Shown here piece by piece: positions 16,466-25,297 of a stretch of DNA of 64,000 nt. The position numbers were made by a program, and so were the translations under genes. The notes beneath the pieces are model-generated. The model did not search any database, was not told the DNA's origin, and saw nothing but the letters and a program-made list of their open reading frames with translations. Origin of the DNA: JBBSHE01 sp038253325 (GTDB lineage Bacteria > Actinomycetota > Actinomycetes > Propionibacteriales > Nocardioidaceae); NCBI GenBank assembly GCA_038253325.1, contig JBBSHE010000002.1, forward strand, positions 56,761 to 120,760. The letters are read 5' to 3'. Every line of letters begins with the position of its first letter. Position 1 is the first letter of the stretch.

Positions 16466-18444
16466 GCGACCTCTCTCCGCACACCGAGGATGTGGGCGGG
16501 CTCCTGAGCCGGGTCGAGGCGGACGTAGTTGGTGGCACCCCACCGCCAGCTCTGCCCGCTGAGCTCGTCGTCGACGATGAACGTGTCCGAGCCTCGAAAC
16601 CCGAGCGCGGGTAGGTCGAGATGGATCAGCGTCTCACGTGCGCTGTGCGGGTCGAGGTTGACCACGACGATCACGACGTCGTCAGGGTCCGCAGCGTCCC
16701 CACGCCTGCTGTAGCAGAGGATCTGCTCGTCGTCGCTCGCGTGGACGACCAGGTTCCTCAGCCGCCGGAGCGCGAGGTGTTGTCGGCGGATCTCATTGAG
16801 TCGCCGAAGGTACGGCGCGATCGACGCCCCCTGGGCAACGGCAGCATCCCAGTCCCGCGGACGGTACTGGAACTTCTCGGAGTCCAGGTACTCCTCCGAG
16901 CCGGGTCGTACGGCGACGTGCTCGCACAGCTCGAAACCCGCGTACACACCCCAGCTCGGGGCGGCGGTCGCGGCGATCGCTGCCCGGATCCGAAATGCGG
17001 CGGGACCGCCGTATTGGAGGTACTCGGTGAGGATGTCGGGCGTGTTGACGAAGAAATTGGGGCGGATCAGCGTGTTGCTGTGGTTTGCGACCTCGTCGAG
17101 GTACCGCGCGAGCTCCCATTTGGTGTTCTGCCAGGTGAAGTACGTGTACGACTGATGGAACCCGACCATCCCGAGTGTGTGCATCATCGCCCGCCGGGTG
17201 AACGCCTCGGACAAGAACACGACGTCCGGGTCCGACCCGCGCAGCTCGCCGAGCAGCCACTCCCAGAACATCACCGGCTTGGTGTGCGGGTTGTCGACAC
17301 GGAACGTCCGCACGCCGTGGCCGATCCAGTAGCGCACGATCCGCAGGACCTCCGCCGACAAGCCCGCGAAGTCGTCGTCGAAGTTGAGCGGGTAGATGTC
17401 CTGGTACTTCTTGGGTGGGTTCTCCGCGTACGCGATGGTGCCGTCGGCGCGTTTCTTGAACCACTCCGGATGCTCCCCGACCCACGGGTGGTCCGGTGCA
17501 CACTGGAGCGCGAGGTCGATCGCGACCTCGAGGCCGAGCTCGCCGGCGCGTCCGACGAACGCGTCGAAGTCGTCGATCGTCCCGAGGTCGCTGTGGACGG
17601 CGTCGTGGCCCCCGTCGCGCGAGCCGATCGCCCACGGCGAGCCAGGGTCGTCAGGGCCAGCGTCGAGACTGTTGTTTGGCCCCTTGCGGTTGACCTCCCC
17701 GATCGGGTGGATGGGCGGGAGGTAGACGACGTCGAAGCCCATCTCCGCGACGCCTTCGAGGCGTTTGGCCGCCGTCCGCAACGTACCGGACCGCCAGGAC
17801 TTGGTCTGCTCGTCGTACGACGCGCCCTCGGACCGAGGAAAGAACTCGTACCAGGAGCCGACCAGCGCACGTTCGTGGTCGACGTAGAACGGAAACGCAG
17901 CCGTCCTCGACACCATGTCTCGGATGGGCAGCGCGCGCAGGGCGTCCAGCACCGGATCGCCGACCAGTGCGGCGAATCGTGCCCCGGCTGGCATCCGTTG
18001 GTCGTTCGCAGCCGCGACCGCGTCGGCGAGCAGCGCGCGGTCGGCCTTGCCTCGGCGCGGCATCTTGGCGGCACGAGCGAGGAGGCGTGCGCCCTCCAGG
18101 ATCATCAGGTCGACGTCGATGCCCGCGGGCACCTTGATCGCCGCGGCGTGGTACCAGCTGGTGTACGGATCAGCCCAGGACTCGATGCGGTACGTCCAGG
18201 CGCCCGGCTCGTCGGGCGTCACCACCGCTTCGTAGCGGTCCTGCTCGTCGCCGGGGAGCATCAAGATCGACGGCCGGGCCGTCCCGCCCGGGCCGACGAG
18301 CACCACGTTGGCGCCGAGGGCGTCGTGGCCCTCTCGGACGACCGTCGCCGACACGGTGAACGACTCACCGACGGTCGCCTTCGACGGGTAACGCCCGCGT
18401 TCGACAATGGGTGCCGGGTTGATGACGGGAATGCGCTGAATCAT
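16462..18444 (-). CDS. glgE: Alpha-1,4-glucan:maltose-1-phosphate maltosyltransferase
   Basis: 660 residues, GH13_3. It transfers maltosyl units from maltose 1-phosphate to linear alpha-glucan. An N-terminal beta domain (GESFTVSATVVREGHDAL) and helical insertion precede the barrel. YLPPIHPIGEVNRKGPNN is the family-specific loop, the nucleophile Asp is in TFRVDNPHTKP, and the acid/base Glu in VFLSEAFTRR. ATG at 18444 was chosen over an upstream in-frame ATG because a TAGGTT -10 sits 8 nt upstream and homology starts at IQRIPVINP. First gene of the operon. Confidence 0.96.
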
Positions 18445-18452
18445 CGACTCAG

Positions 18453-18458
18453 AACCTA
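18453..18458 (-). promoter_or_regulatory. Candidate -10 of the glgE-treS-mak-glgB operon (leaderless)
   Basis: TAGGTT on the minus strand with 8 nt to the glgE ATG. The four genes downstream have overlapping or near-overlapping ends, so one promoter could serve all. Confidence 0.45.
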
Positions 18459-18522
18459 CCGGTCCATGGCGCGGGCATGCATCAGCGGATTCACGCACCG
18501 GGCGGGAGCCGAGAAGCCTGCG

Positions 18523-19395
18523 TCAGGCGGACAGACCGGTGAGGCCGCGCTTCGCGCGAATCCGCTTCGTGAAGTACGTGAACACGCCGTCGACAACCAT
18601 GCCCACGACCAGGATGACGACCATGATCGACATCACCCGGGCAGCACCGTTCGGCGCCGTCTGGGCGAGCACCATGTCACGACCGAGCGACTGCCCGAGC
18701 GCGCCGATGATCAGCTCTCCGGCCAGCAGGCTTCGCCAGGAGAACGCCCAGCCCTGCTTCATCCCCATCAGGTACGCGGGCATTGCCGCCGGCAGCACGA
18801 TGTAGCGGTATCGGTTGACGCCTTTCGCGCCGAGCATCTTGCCCTGCCGCAGCAACGGCGGCGGCACCTCGTCGACCCCGGCGATCACGCCTGCCGCGAT
18901 GGACGGCGCGGCACCGAGCACGACGACGAAGAACACCGCGGACTCGGTGAGTCCGAAGAACAGGATGGCCAGCGGGAACCACGCGACGGATGGCATGGTC
19001 TGGAGTCCGGCGACGAGCGAGGCGACGCCCATCCGCATCGCGCGCCACTGGACGACCGCCACGCCGATGATCGTCCCGATCAGGATCGCGAACACGTACC
19101 CGGTGACCCCGCGCCGCATGGTGACCCGGACCTCGGCCCAGGTGTTGCCGTTTGTGGTGTTGTCGATCAGGGTTTGCCACACGGTCAACGGGCTGGGCAG
19201 GACGTAGTCCGGTTTCCAGTGCGCCATGAACGCGCCCTGCCACACGGCGATCACGATGGCGAACGCGATGAATTTCGGCCAGGCCCATGCCCAGGCGTTG
19301 CCCAGTGGACGGAGCTCCGGCTCGCCCGAGCTCGCCGTGGTCAGCATCATGGCCGGTGCCGACGTGTCATCGGCGGTCGTGGCCTCAACGGACAT
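18523..19395 (-). CDS. ABC transporter permease, NitT/TauT (SsuC/TauC) type
   Basis: 290 residues, about six membrane helices. The conserved binding-protein-dependent permease loop is visible (QTMPSVAWFPLAILFFGLTESAVFFVVVLGAAPSI... 'EAA' region LLRQGKMLGAKGVNRYRYIVLPAAMP). The C-terminal RGLTGLSA follows a basic stretch. It forms an operon with the ATPase (11-bp overlap) and the binding protein. The family imports nitrate, taurine, alkanesulfonates, bicarbonate or thiamine precursors; no monooxygenase or reductase lies nearby to choose among these. Confidence 0.88.
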   Translation of the reverse strand: MSVEATTADDTSAPAMMLTTASSGEPELRPLGNAWAWAWPKFIAFAIVIAVWQGAFMAHWKPDYVLPSPLTVWQTLIDNTTNGNTWAEVRVTMRRGVTGYVFAILIGTIIGVAVVQWRAMRMGVASLVAGLQTMPSVAWFPLAILFFGLTESAVFFVVVLGAAPSIAAGVIAGVDEVPPPLLRQGKMLGAKGVNRYRYIVLPAAMPAYLMGMKQGWAFSWRSLLAGELIIGALGQSLGRDMVLAQTAPNGAARVMSIMVVILVVGMVVDGVFTYFTKRIRAKRGLTGLSA

Positions 19396-20254
19396 GCTTG
19401 GCCACCTCGGTCTTCAGCTCGTCGGTCAGCTCACCGGCCAGCGCGGCGATCCGAGGGTGGTCACCCCGCCGGGGCCGCGGCAGCTGGTCGAACTTGAACT
19501 CCTTGTGCACCCGCCCGGGGGAGCTCGACATCAAGAGGGTTCGGGTCGAGAGCCGGACGGCCTCGCGGACGTTGTGGGTCACGAAGACGACGGTCAGGGC
19601 GAGATCGAGGTAGATCCTCTCGAGCTCGTCGTGCATCGCGTCGCGGGTCATCGCGTCCAGCGCCGCGAAAGGCTCGTCCATCAAGACGACGTCCGCTTCC
19701 TGGGCGAGGACCCGGGCCAGTGACGTGCGCTGGCGCATGCCGCCGGATAGCTCGTGAGGCCGTTTGGCGGCGCGCCCTCCGAGGTGCACCAGATCCATCA
19801 GCTCCCGCACCCGCGTTTCGCGCTGTGAGCGGGGGATGCCCCGGAGTTTGAGCGCAAGCTCGATGTTCTCCCCGGCGGTCAGCCACGGCAGCAGCGTCGC
19901 GTCCTGGAACATGAACGCGACGCGCCGGCCATGGACGTCGACCGTTCCCGAGGTCGGTCGGTCGAGGTCTGCGATCAGGTTCAGCAACGTGCTCTTGCCG
20001 CAGCCGCTGGCACCGACCAGGCAGACGAACTCTCCCTCGTCGATCGTCAGCGTGATCCCGTCGAGGGCCGACATCTGGTGGTGTCCATGCCCGAAGCTCT
20101 TGTTGACATCGGTGATCGTCACCGCCGGCCCGGAGCCCAATGCCCCACTACGCAGCGCCCCATCACGCAGTGCCCCGTTACGCAGCGCCCCGCGATGCAG
20201 TGCGCCGGTACGCGGTGCCCTCGACGTCCCACTCTCTCTGGTACGAACGGTCAT
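19385..20254 (-). CDS. ABC transporter ATP-binding protein, NitT/TauT (SsuB/TauB) type
   Basis: 289 residues. Walker A GASGCGKST, Q-loop FMFQDATLLPWL, signature LSGGMRQRTSLARVL, Walker B VVLMDEPFAALD and the H-loop VTHNVREAVRLS are all present, so it should be an active ATPase. The first 45 residues are unusual: ahead of the ABC domain there is a GALRxGALRxGAL repeat encoded by 15-bp units (20139-20207). The ATG at 20254 overlaps the binding-protein stop (ATGA). It energises the permease encoded at 18523-19395. Confidence 0.9.
   Translation of the reverse strand: MTVRTRESGTSRAPRTGALHRGALRNGALRDGALRSGALGSGPAVTITDVNKSFGHGHHQMSALDGITLTIDEGEFVCLVGASGCGKSTLLNLIADLDRPTSGTVDVHGRRVAFMFQDATLLPWLTAGENIELALKLRGIPRSQRETRVRELMDLVHLGGRAAKRPHELSGGMRQRTSLARVLAQEADVVLMDEPFAALDAMTRDAMHDELERIYLDLALTVVFVTHNVREAVRLSTRTLLMSSSPGRVHKEFKFDQLPRPRRGDHPRIAALAGELTDELKTEVAKHVR
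20139..20207 (-). repeat. 15-bp coding tandem repeat in ABC ATPase N-terminus
   Basis: About 4.5 copies of GGGGCrCTGCGTnnn in the sense direction, each encoding Gly-Ala-Leu-Arg-x. All copies are 15 bp, so the frame is kept. The repeat lies wholly before the conserved ATPase domain. Confidence 0.8.
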
Positions 20255-21330
20255 GACGTCGACGGTTCCTGAACGGGCTTTTCTCCCGCTGCGTTCAGTG
20301 CGCTGTTGAGCGGGCCCAGGTCGAAGATCTGGTACAGGGTGGAAAGGTCGAGCTGCTGTGGACCGGTGCCCGCCTCGACGGCGCCCACGTCGACCGAGTG
20401 CTTCGCTCCGGCGAGGAACGAGCTCGCCACGGGGTCGTCGGTGAATGTCAGGTTTCTCCATGCGGAGTCGAGCACGGTGGGAGCGATCGGCGAGCCGGTG
20501 GTCTTGGCCAGCCAGGCACCCACGAGCTGCTTCGCGGCGGCGTTGTGCTTGGCGATGTAGTCGTTCGCCTCGACCTGGCCTTTGACCAGGTCGGCCGCAA
20601 GCGTCGGATGCTTCTTGATGAAGTCCACCCGCGCGAGGACCATGGTCGTGACGAATTTTCCGCCCGGCCACAGCGACTTCTCGTTGACGAGCACCTTGGC
20701 GCCCTTGGAGACGAGCTCGGACGCGTACGGTTCGGGCAGCCAGGCACCGTCGATGTCACCGCTGCCGTAGGCAGTGATTGCGTCGGAGTTGCTCTGCAGG
20801 TTGACGACGGTGAGGTCGCCCTTGCCCTCGAAGTCGACGTTGACGCCGTTTCGCTTCAAGTAGTACTTGAGCGCGACGTCTTGGGTGTTCCCGGCGCTCG
20901 GCGTGGCGATCTTCTTGCCCTTGAGATCGCCGACGGTCCTGATCGACGGCCTGACGACCAATTCGGCGCCGCCGTAGGTCGCGCCGCTGATGATCCGCAC
21001 GCTCTGGTTCTGTTGGACCCACGCCTGAAGCGCCGGCGAGGGGCCGATGTACGTCGCGTCGAGGTCGCCGCTCGCCAGCGCGGTGAGGGTGTCGCTCCCG
21101 CTGTTGAACTGATATGTCTTCAGGCTGGCGTCGTCCTTGGCGAGGGCATCTGAGAAGAAGCCCTTCTGGTCCCCGACGATCGCGCTGCCGTGGGTCAAGT
21201 TGGGGAAGTACCCCAGTTTGACCTCGGTCTTGCCGCCGCTGCTGCCGCCGCAGCCGGCCAGAGCGGCCGCCAGCAACCCGGCCGCCAGGAGGCCGCCGAA
21301 CTGGCGCCGCCCGATGCGTGATTCTCTCAC
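20251..21330 (-). CDS. ABC transporter substrate-binding lipoprotein, NitT/TauT (SsuA/TauA) type
   Basis: 359 residues from the GTG at 21330, which has AAGGAG 6 nt upstream; a longer frame crosses a repeat region. The signal peptide has a twin-arginine-like start (GRRQFGGLL) and a lipobox LAGC with Cys27. The mature protein shows the family's pattern: KLGYFPNLTHGSAIVGDQKGFF, an ALASGDLDATYIGPSPAL ligand-gate region, and GDIDGAWLPEPYASEL. It heads an operon with the ATPase and permease. Ligand undetermined; aliphatic sulfonate, taurine or nitrate are the usual choices. Confidence 0.88.
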   Translation of the reverse strand: MRESRIGRRQFGGLLAAGLLAAALAGCGGSSGGKTEVKLGYFPNLTHGSAIVGDQKGFFSDALAKDDASLKTYQFNSGSDTLTALASGDLDATYIGPSPALQAWVQQNQSVRIISGATYGGAELVVRPSIRTVGDLKGKKIATPSAGNTQDVALKYYLKRNGVNVDFEGKGDLTVVNLQSNSDAITAYGSGDIDGAWLPEPYASELVSKGAKVLVNEKSLWPGGKFVTTMVLARVDFIKKHPTLAADLVKGQVEANDYIAKHNAAAKQLVGAWLAKTTGSPIAPTVLDSAWRNLTFTDDPVASSFLAGAKHSVDVGAVEAGTGPQQLDLSTLYQIFDLGPLNSALNAAGEKPVQEPSTS

Positions 21331-21412
21331 CAAGAACTCCTTGTCAGATAAATCAAACTGAATAACGCGACTTACGATACATGACGAATCTGCGTGAGCG
21401 AACACATCGTGA

Positions 21413-21478
21413 AACAACCCGGGCACCATCGCGCAACAACCCGGGCACCGTCGCGAAACAACCCGGGCACCCGGACTG
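21413..21478. repeat. Three 22-bp direct repeats in the SBP/glgP divergent region
   Basis: AACAACCCGGGCACC occurs at 21413, 21435 and 21457, with exact 22-bp spacing. Each copy contains the palindrome CCCGGG and a variable TCGCG-like link. A spacing of about two helical turns puts the copies on one DNA face. The region separates the minus-strand transport operon from plus-strand glgP and ends 22 bp before the glgP -10. Confidence 0.8.
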
Positions 21479-21499
21479 CGCAGGCGGTGCACCCGCCGC

Positions 21500-21505
21500 T
21501 AACGT
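21500..21505 (+). promoter_or_regulatory. Candidate -10 of glgP (leaderless)
   Basis: TAACGT with 6 nt to the GTG at 21512 and no Shine-Dalgarno. It lies directly downstream of the three 22-bp repeats. Confidence 0.45.
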
Positions 21506-21511
21506 TTCCGG

Positions 21512-24133
21512 GTGCGAGCGATCAGACGGTTCACGGTTCGGCCGGTCCTGCCCGACCCTCTCCAGCCGCTGGAGGAGCTGGCGATCAATCTCCGGTGGGC
21601 ATGGCATCGGGAGACGCGCGACCTCTTCGAGTCGATGTCGACCGAGGACTGGGAGGCGAGCAACCGCGACCCCGTCCGCTTTCTCGGAACGGTCTCGGGC
21701 GCACGGGTTGCGGAACTCGCCGCGGACAAGCGGTTCATCCGGCGGGTGCAGATGGCCCGCGCCGACCTGGACGAGTACCTGACCGGTGACCGGTGGTATC
21801 AGTCCTACGAGGAACCACGGCCGGCCCAGATCGCGTACTTCTCGCCCGAGTTCGGCATCGCCGCCGCACTGCCGCAGTACTCCGGCGGTCTGGGCATCCT
21901 GGCCGGCGATCATCTGAAGTCCGCCAGCGACCTCGGTGTCCCGATTCTCGGGGTCGGACTGCTGTACCGACACGGATACTTTCGTCAGTCGCTGTCCCGC
22001 GAGGGCTGGCAGCAGGAGCGTTATCCGATCGTCGACCCAGACGAGCTTCCCCTGACGATCTTGCGCGATCCCGACGGAACGGTGGCTCGGGTCCACGTCG
22101 GTCTCCCTGCTGGCGAGCGGCTGAGTGCCCGGATCTGGGTCGCTCAGGTGGGTCGGGTACCCCTGCTGCTGCTCGACTCGGACGTGGAGGAGAACCCGGA
22201 GTTCGTCCGCGAGGTCACCGACCGGCTCTACGGCGGCGGTTCCGACCACCGGCTGTTGCAGGAGATGTTGCTCGGCATCGGCGGGATGCGCGCGATCCGC
22301 GAGTTCTGCCGGATCACCGGAGCGGCCGCACCCGAGGTGTTCCACACGAACGAGGGACACGCCGGATTCCTAGGCCTCGAGCGGATCCGCGAGTTCATCG
22401 AGGCGGACGGCATCGACTTTGACGCGGCCGTCGAGATGACGAGAGCCGGGACCGTCTTCACGACACACACTCCGGTTGCGGCCGGCATCGACCGTTTCCC
22501 GCGTGAGCTGGTCGTGACCCACTTCGGCGGTGACAACGCCGTCGACTCGCTGCCGGTGGAGAAGATCCTCGCTCTCGGCGCAGAGGACTACGACGGCGGT
22601 GACCCGAACGTCTTCAACATGGCCGTGATGGGCTTCCGGCTGGCTGGGCGAGCCAACGGTGTCAGCAGGCTGCACGGGCGTGTATCACGAGAGATGTTCA
22701 GCGGCTTGTGGCCGGACTTCGACGAGTCCGACATTCCCATCAGCTCGATCACCAACGGTGTGCACGCGCCAACGTGGGTGGCCCGTGAGGTGTTCGAGCT
22801 CGCCGAGCGCGAGGCCGGCACGGTGCTGTCGGAAGAAGGCGTTGACTGGGACAGCGTGGACAAGATCTCGGCGTCCTCCCTCTGGGAGGTCAAACGCCTG
22901 CTGCGCTCCCGGCTCGCCGCCGACGTTCGGGAGCGGGTTCGGGCGTCGTGGCTCAAACGGGGGGCGAGCGAGGCGGAGCTCCGTTGGGTCGATGCGGTGC
23001 TCGACCCCGGCGTGCTGACCGTCGGGTTCGCGCGACGGGTTCCCACCTACAAGCGACTCACCTTGATGCTGCGGGATCCGGAGCGGCTGAAGGCACTGCT
23101 CCTGCACCCGACCCGGCCGATCCAGCTGGTCATCGCCGGCAAGGCGCACCCAGCCGACGAGACCGGCAAGAAGTTGATCCAGGAGATCGTCCGGTTCTCC
23201 GACGACCCCGAGGTGCGCCACCGGATCGTCTTCCTGCCGAACTACGACATCGCGATGGCACAACACCTGTACCCGGGTTGCGACGTCTGGCTCAACAACC
23301 CGCTTCGCCCGTACGAGGCGTGCGGGACGTCCGGCATGAAGGCGGCCCTCAACGGCGGTCTCAACCTCTCGATCCTCGATGGTTGGTGGGACGAGTGGTA
23401 CGACGGCGACAACGGGTGGGCGATCCCGTCCGCGGACGGTGTCGACGATCCCGAACGTCGCGACGAGATCGAGGCGGAGGCAATGTACGACCTGATCGAG
23501 AACGAGGTCGCCCCACGCTTCTACGACCTCGACACCGCAGGGTTGCCGATCCGCTGGATCGAGATGGTCCGGCACACGCTCAGGTCGCTCGGGCCGAAGG
23601 TGCTCGCCTCTCGGATGGTCAGCGACTATGTCCGGCTCCTCTATGTGCCCGCCGCCCGATCGGTTGCCCAGCGCGCGAGCGACCCCGCCTCGGCGGCGGG
23701 GCTGGCGCGGTGGAAGGCGGCGGTGAGGCAGGCTTGGCCGCACGTCCGGATCGACCACGTCGAGTCGGACGGCACCGGCACCCCGCCAGCACTCGGTGCG
23801 CGGGTCACCGTCCGAGTCTTCGCCGCTCTCGGGACGCTCACGCCACGAGACGTCGACGTCCAGGTCGTGTACGGACGCGCCGCCAGCGACGACCAGCTGC
23901 GCGACGTCACCGTCCGGTCGCTGCACCACGACGAGACCTACGACGGCGGTCGCCACCGCTACGAAGGCACCATCGACCTGGAGTCGACCGGACCGTTCGG
24001 GTACACGGTGCGGATCCTGCCGTCGAACCCGCTGCTGATCTCGGCGGCCGAGGTCGGGGTGATCTCGTGGCCGGCCGAGACCGGGGTGCCCGCCGTCCAG
24101 CCGGCCGAGATGGCGTCCCGAGGCGTCGGATGA
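21512..24133 (+). CDS. glgP: Alpha-glucan (glycogen) phosphorylase
   Basis: 873 residues, GT35. It releases glucose 1-phosphate from alpha-1,4-glucan, using PLP as acid/base. The actinobacterial-type N-terminus (LEELAINLRWAWH) is followed by YFSPEFGIAAALPQYSGGLGILAGDHLK and HTNEGHAGFLGLERI. The PLP-lysine motif is EACGTSGMKAALNGGLNLS. The C-terminus carries an extra domain after about residue 700 (VTVRVFAALGTLTPRDVDVQVVYG), typical of this long phosphorylase class. GTG 21512 is supported by the -10 spacing. It works with GlgX encoded at 25922-28099. Confidence 0.95.
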   Translation: MRAIRRFTVRPVLPDPLQPLEELAINLRWAWHRETRDLFESMSTEDWEASNRDPVRFLGTVSGARVAELAADKRFIRRVQMARADLDEYLTGDRWYQSYEEPRPAQIAYFSPEFGIAAALPQYSGGLGILAGDHLKSASDLGVPILGVGLLYRHGYFRQSLSREGWQQERYPIVDPDELPLTILRDPDGTVARVHVGLPAGERLSARIWVAQVGRVPLLLLDSDVEENPEFVREVTDRLYGGGSDHRLLQEMLLGIGGMRAIREFCRITGAAAPEVFHTNEGHAGFLGLERIREFIEADGIDFDAAVEMTRAGTVFTTHTPVAAGIDRFPRELVVTHFGGDNAVDSLPVEKILALGAEDYDGGDPNVFNMAVMGFRLAGRANGVSRLHGRVSREMFSGLWPDFDESDIPISSITNGVHAPTWVAREVFELAEREAGTVLSEEGVDWDSVDKISASSLWEVKRLLRSRLAADVRERVRASWLKRGASEAELRWVDAVLDPGVLTVGFARRVPTYKRLTLMLRDPERLKALLLHPTRPIQLVIAGKAHPADETGKKLIQEIVRFSDDPEVRHRIVFLPNYDIAMAQHLYPGCDVWLNNPLRPYEACGTSGMKAALNGGLNLSILDGWWDEWYDGDNGWAIPSADGVDDPERRDEIEAEAMYDLIENEVAPRFYDLDTAGLPIRWIEMVRHTLRSLGPKVLASRMVSDYVRLLYVPAARSVAQRASDPASAAGLARWKAAVRQAWPHVRIDHVESDGTGTPPALGARVTVRVFAALGTLTPRDVDVQVVYGRAASDDQLRDVTVRSLHHDETYDGGRHRYEGTIDLESTGPFGYTVRILPSNPLLISAAEVGVISWPAETGVPAVQPAEMASRGVG

Positions 24134-24180
24134 CCTGATTTGTTGCGATGATGGTCGCGGATCCGAACAAGGGAGTCACC

Positions 24181-24441
24181 GTGTCACCGATGCCGCTGGT
24201 AGGGACCGAGGTCCGGCGGCTCGGTGCGGCTCTGGACGAAGTCTCCACCCAGCTGTCGGTGGCGATCAAGGCGCTGACCGAGTTTCCCCTCGCGTCCATC
24301 GCGACCCCCAGAGCGGACGCGGCGGTGGGCGCGGCTCTGTCCGACCTCGCCGAGGCGTGTGGCGTCCTGCGGACGCTCTCCGACGACAGCGCGGCCGTCA
24401 CCACGCGCCACACGATGGCTGGGGCAGTCGATGCGAGCTGA
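24181..24441 (+). CDS. Small helical protein of a WXG-type cassette, unknown function
   Basis: 86 residues from the GTG at 24181, with AAGGGAG upstream; an ATG at 24148 would add 11 residues that do not look conserved. It is predicted all-helical (VRRLGAALDEVSTQLSVAIKALTEFPL... VGAALSDLAEACGVLRTLSDDSAAV), with no signal or membrane segment. It overlaps the next gene by 11 bp. Size, helical content and coupling to a WXG100-like gene suggest an ESX/EspC-like partner protein. That is inference from layout, not a firm family match. Confidence 0.55.
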   Translation: MSPMPLVGTEVRRLGAALDEVSTQLSVAIKALTEFPLASIATPRADAAVGAALSDLAEACGVLRTLSDDSAAVTTRHTMAGAVDAS

Positions 24442-25297
24442 GGTGATCCTCGGGTTCGACCCCGTACCCGGTGAGGCGAGCGGTGTCCTCGCCGTCTCGG
24501 AGACCCTGCACAAGACGATTCGTGCCCTCGCCGAGGCGCGGATGGGTCTCGACTCGGTCATCCGGTCGGGCTCGGTCTTCGAAGGCCGGAGCGGTGAGCC
24601 CATCGTCTCGATCATGTTGAGGATCAGTCGGCGGCTGCTCAACCTGGAAGATGCCGTCGTCGAAACGCGAACAGCGCTCGAGCTCTGGCGCACGGGTCTC
24701 GACCAGCGCCAATCGGAGGTCGCGGAAATCGTCCGGGCCGTTGCCGAATCGGCTGGTCAACCGGATGCCGAGGAGCGCCGCAACCGGCTGCTCGGACAGG
24801 CCTCGGACCTCGGCGACCAGCACCAGCGAGCCGCAGCCGATCTTGCGGCGGCGTTCGAGACCCTGTCGGCACGGGCCGCCGAGACGACCCGTGCCGACAA
24901 CGCACTGGTCGGTGACCTCGACCGAGCGCTCACGGCGCTCGAACTTGCCGTCGAGGGATGGATCGAGACCGAGGGTCCGGAGCTGATCAAGACCGCGATC
25001 GCGCTCGGTGAGGTCGCTGGGCTCACGACGGTGATCTCGGAGCTCGTCGGTATCGCCGCCCTCGGGCGGGTTCCGGGCGAGGCGGACGGCGTCTCGGAGA
25101 CCATCGCCCGCAGTCCGGGCTCGCACCGGCTGATCCGGGCACTTCGGCAGCAGTGGCTGGAGCTCGCGCCCGAGACGCTGCCGGAGGCGACGTTCGCAAC
25201 GTCGCAGAGCGCGGTCGCGAGCATCGTCGCCGGTGTGCAACCCACCGGCTCTGACGCCGGCGGCGAAGAGCAGGACACGATCGGGAGCGGTGGGTGA
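24431..25297 (+). CDS. WXG100-like domain protein (possible type VII substrate)
   Basis: 288 residues. Residues 1-100 resemble the N-terminal helical hairpin of type VII-linked proteins: GFDPVPGEASGVLAVSETLHKTIRAL, a turn 'SGSVFEGRSGEPI' in place of WxG, then MLRISRRLLNLEDAVVETRTALELWRTGLDQRQ. The middle is a long coiled coil (QASDLGDQHQRAAADLAAAFETLSARAAE). The C-terminal third (ELIKTAIALGEVAGLTTVISELVGIAAL) is hydrophobic and amphipathic. No toxin domain is recognised. It overlaps both neighbours (11 bp and 4 bp), so the three genes form one operon. Confidence 0.55.
   Translation: MRAEVILGFDPVPGEASGVLAVSETLHKTIRALAEARMGLDSVIRSGSVFEGRSGEPIVSIMLRISRRLLNLEDAVVETRTALELWRTGLDQRQSEVAEIVRAVAESAGQPDAEERRNRLLGQASDLGDQHQRAAADLAAAFETLSARAAETTRADNALVGDLDRALTALELAVEGWIETEGPELIKTAIALGEVAGLTTVISELVGIAALGRVPGEADGVSETIARSPGSHRLIRALRQQWLELAPETLPEATFATSQSAVASIVAGVQPTGSDAGGEEQDTIGSGG

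Noticed and set aside
16621..19497. A very long plus-strand open frame (over 950 codons) opposite glgE and the ABC permease
   Set aside because: Its translation is Arg/Val/Asp-rich with no domain. It lies antisense to two clear enzymes, and such frames arise from third-position GC bias.
21413..21478. CRISPR mini-array
   Set aside because: Repeat plus link is only 22 bp, and the links are near-identical.
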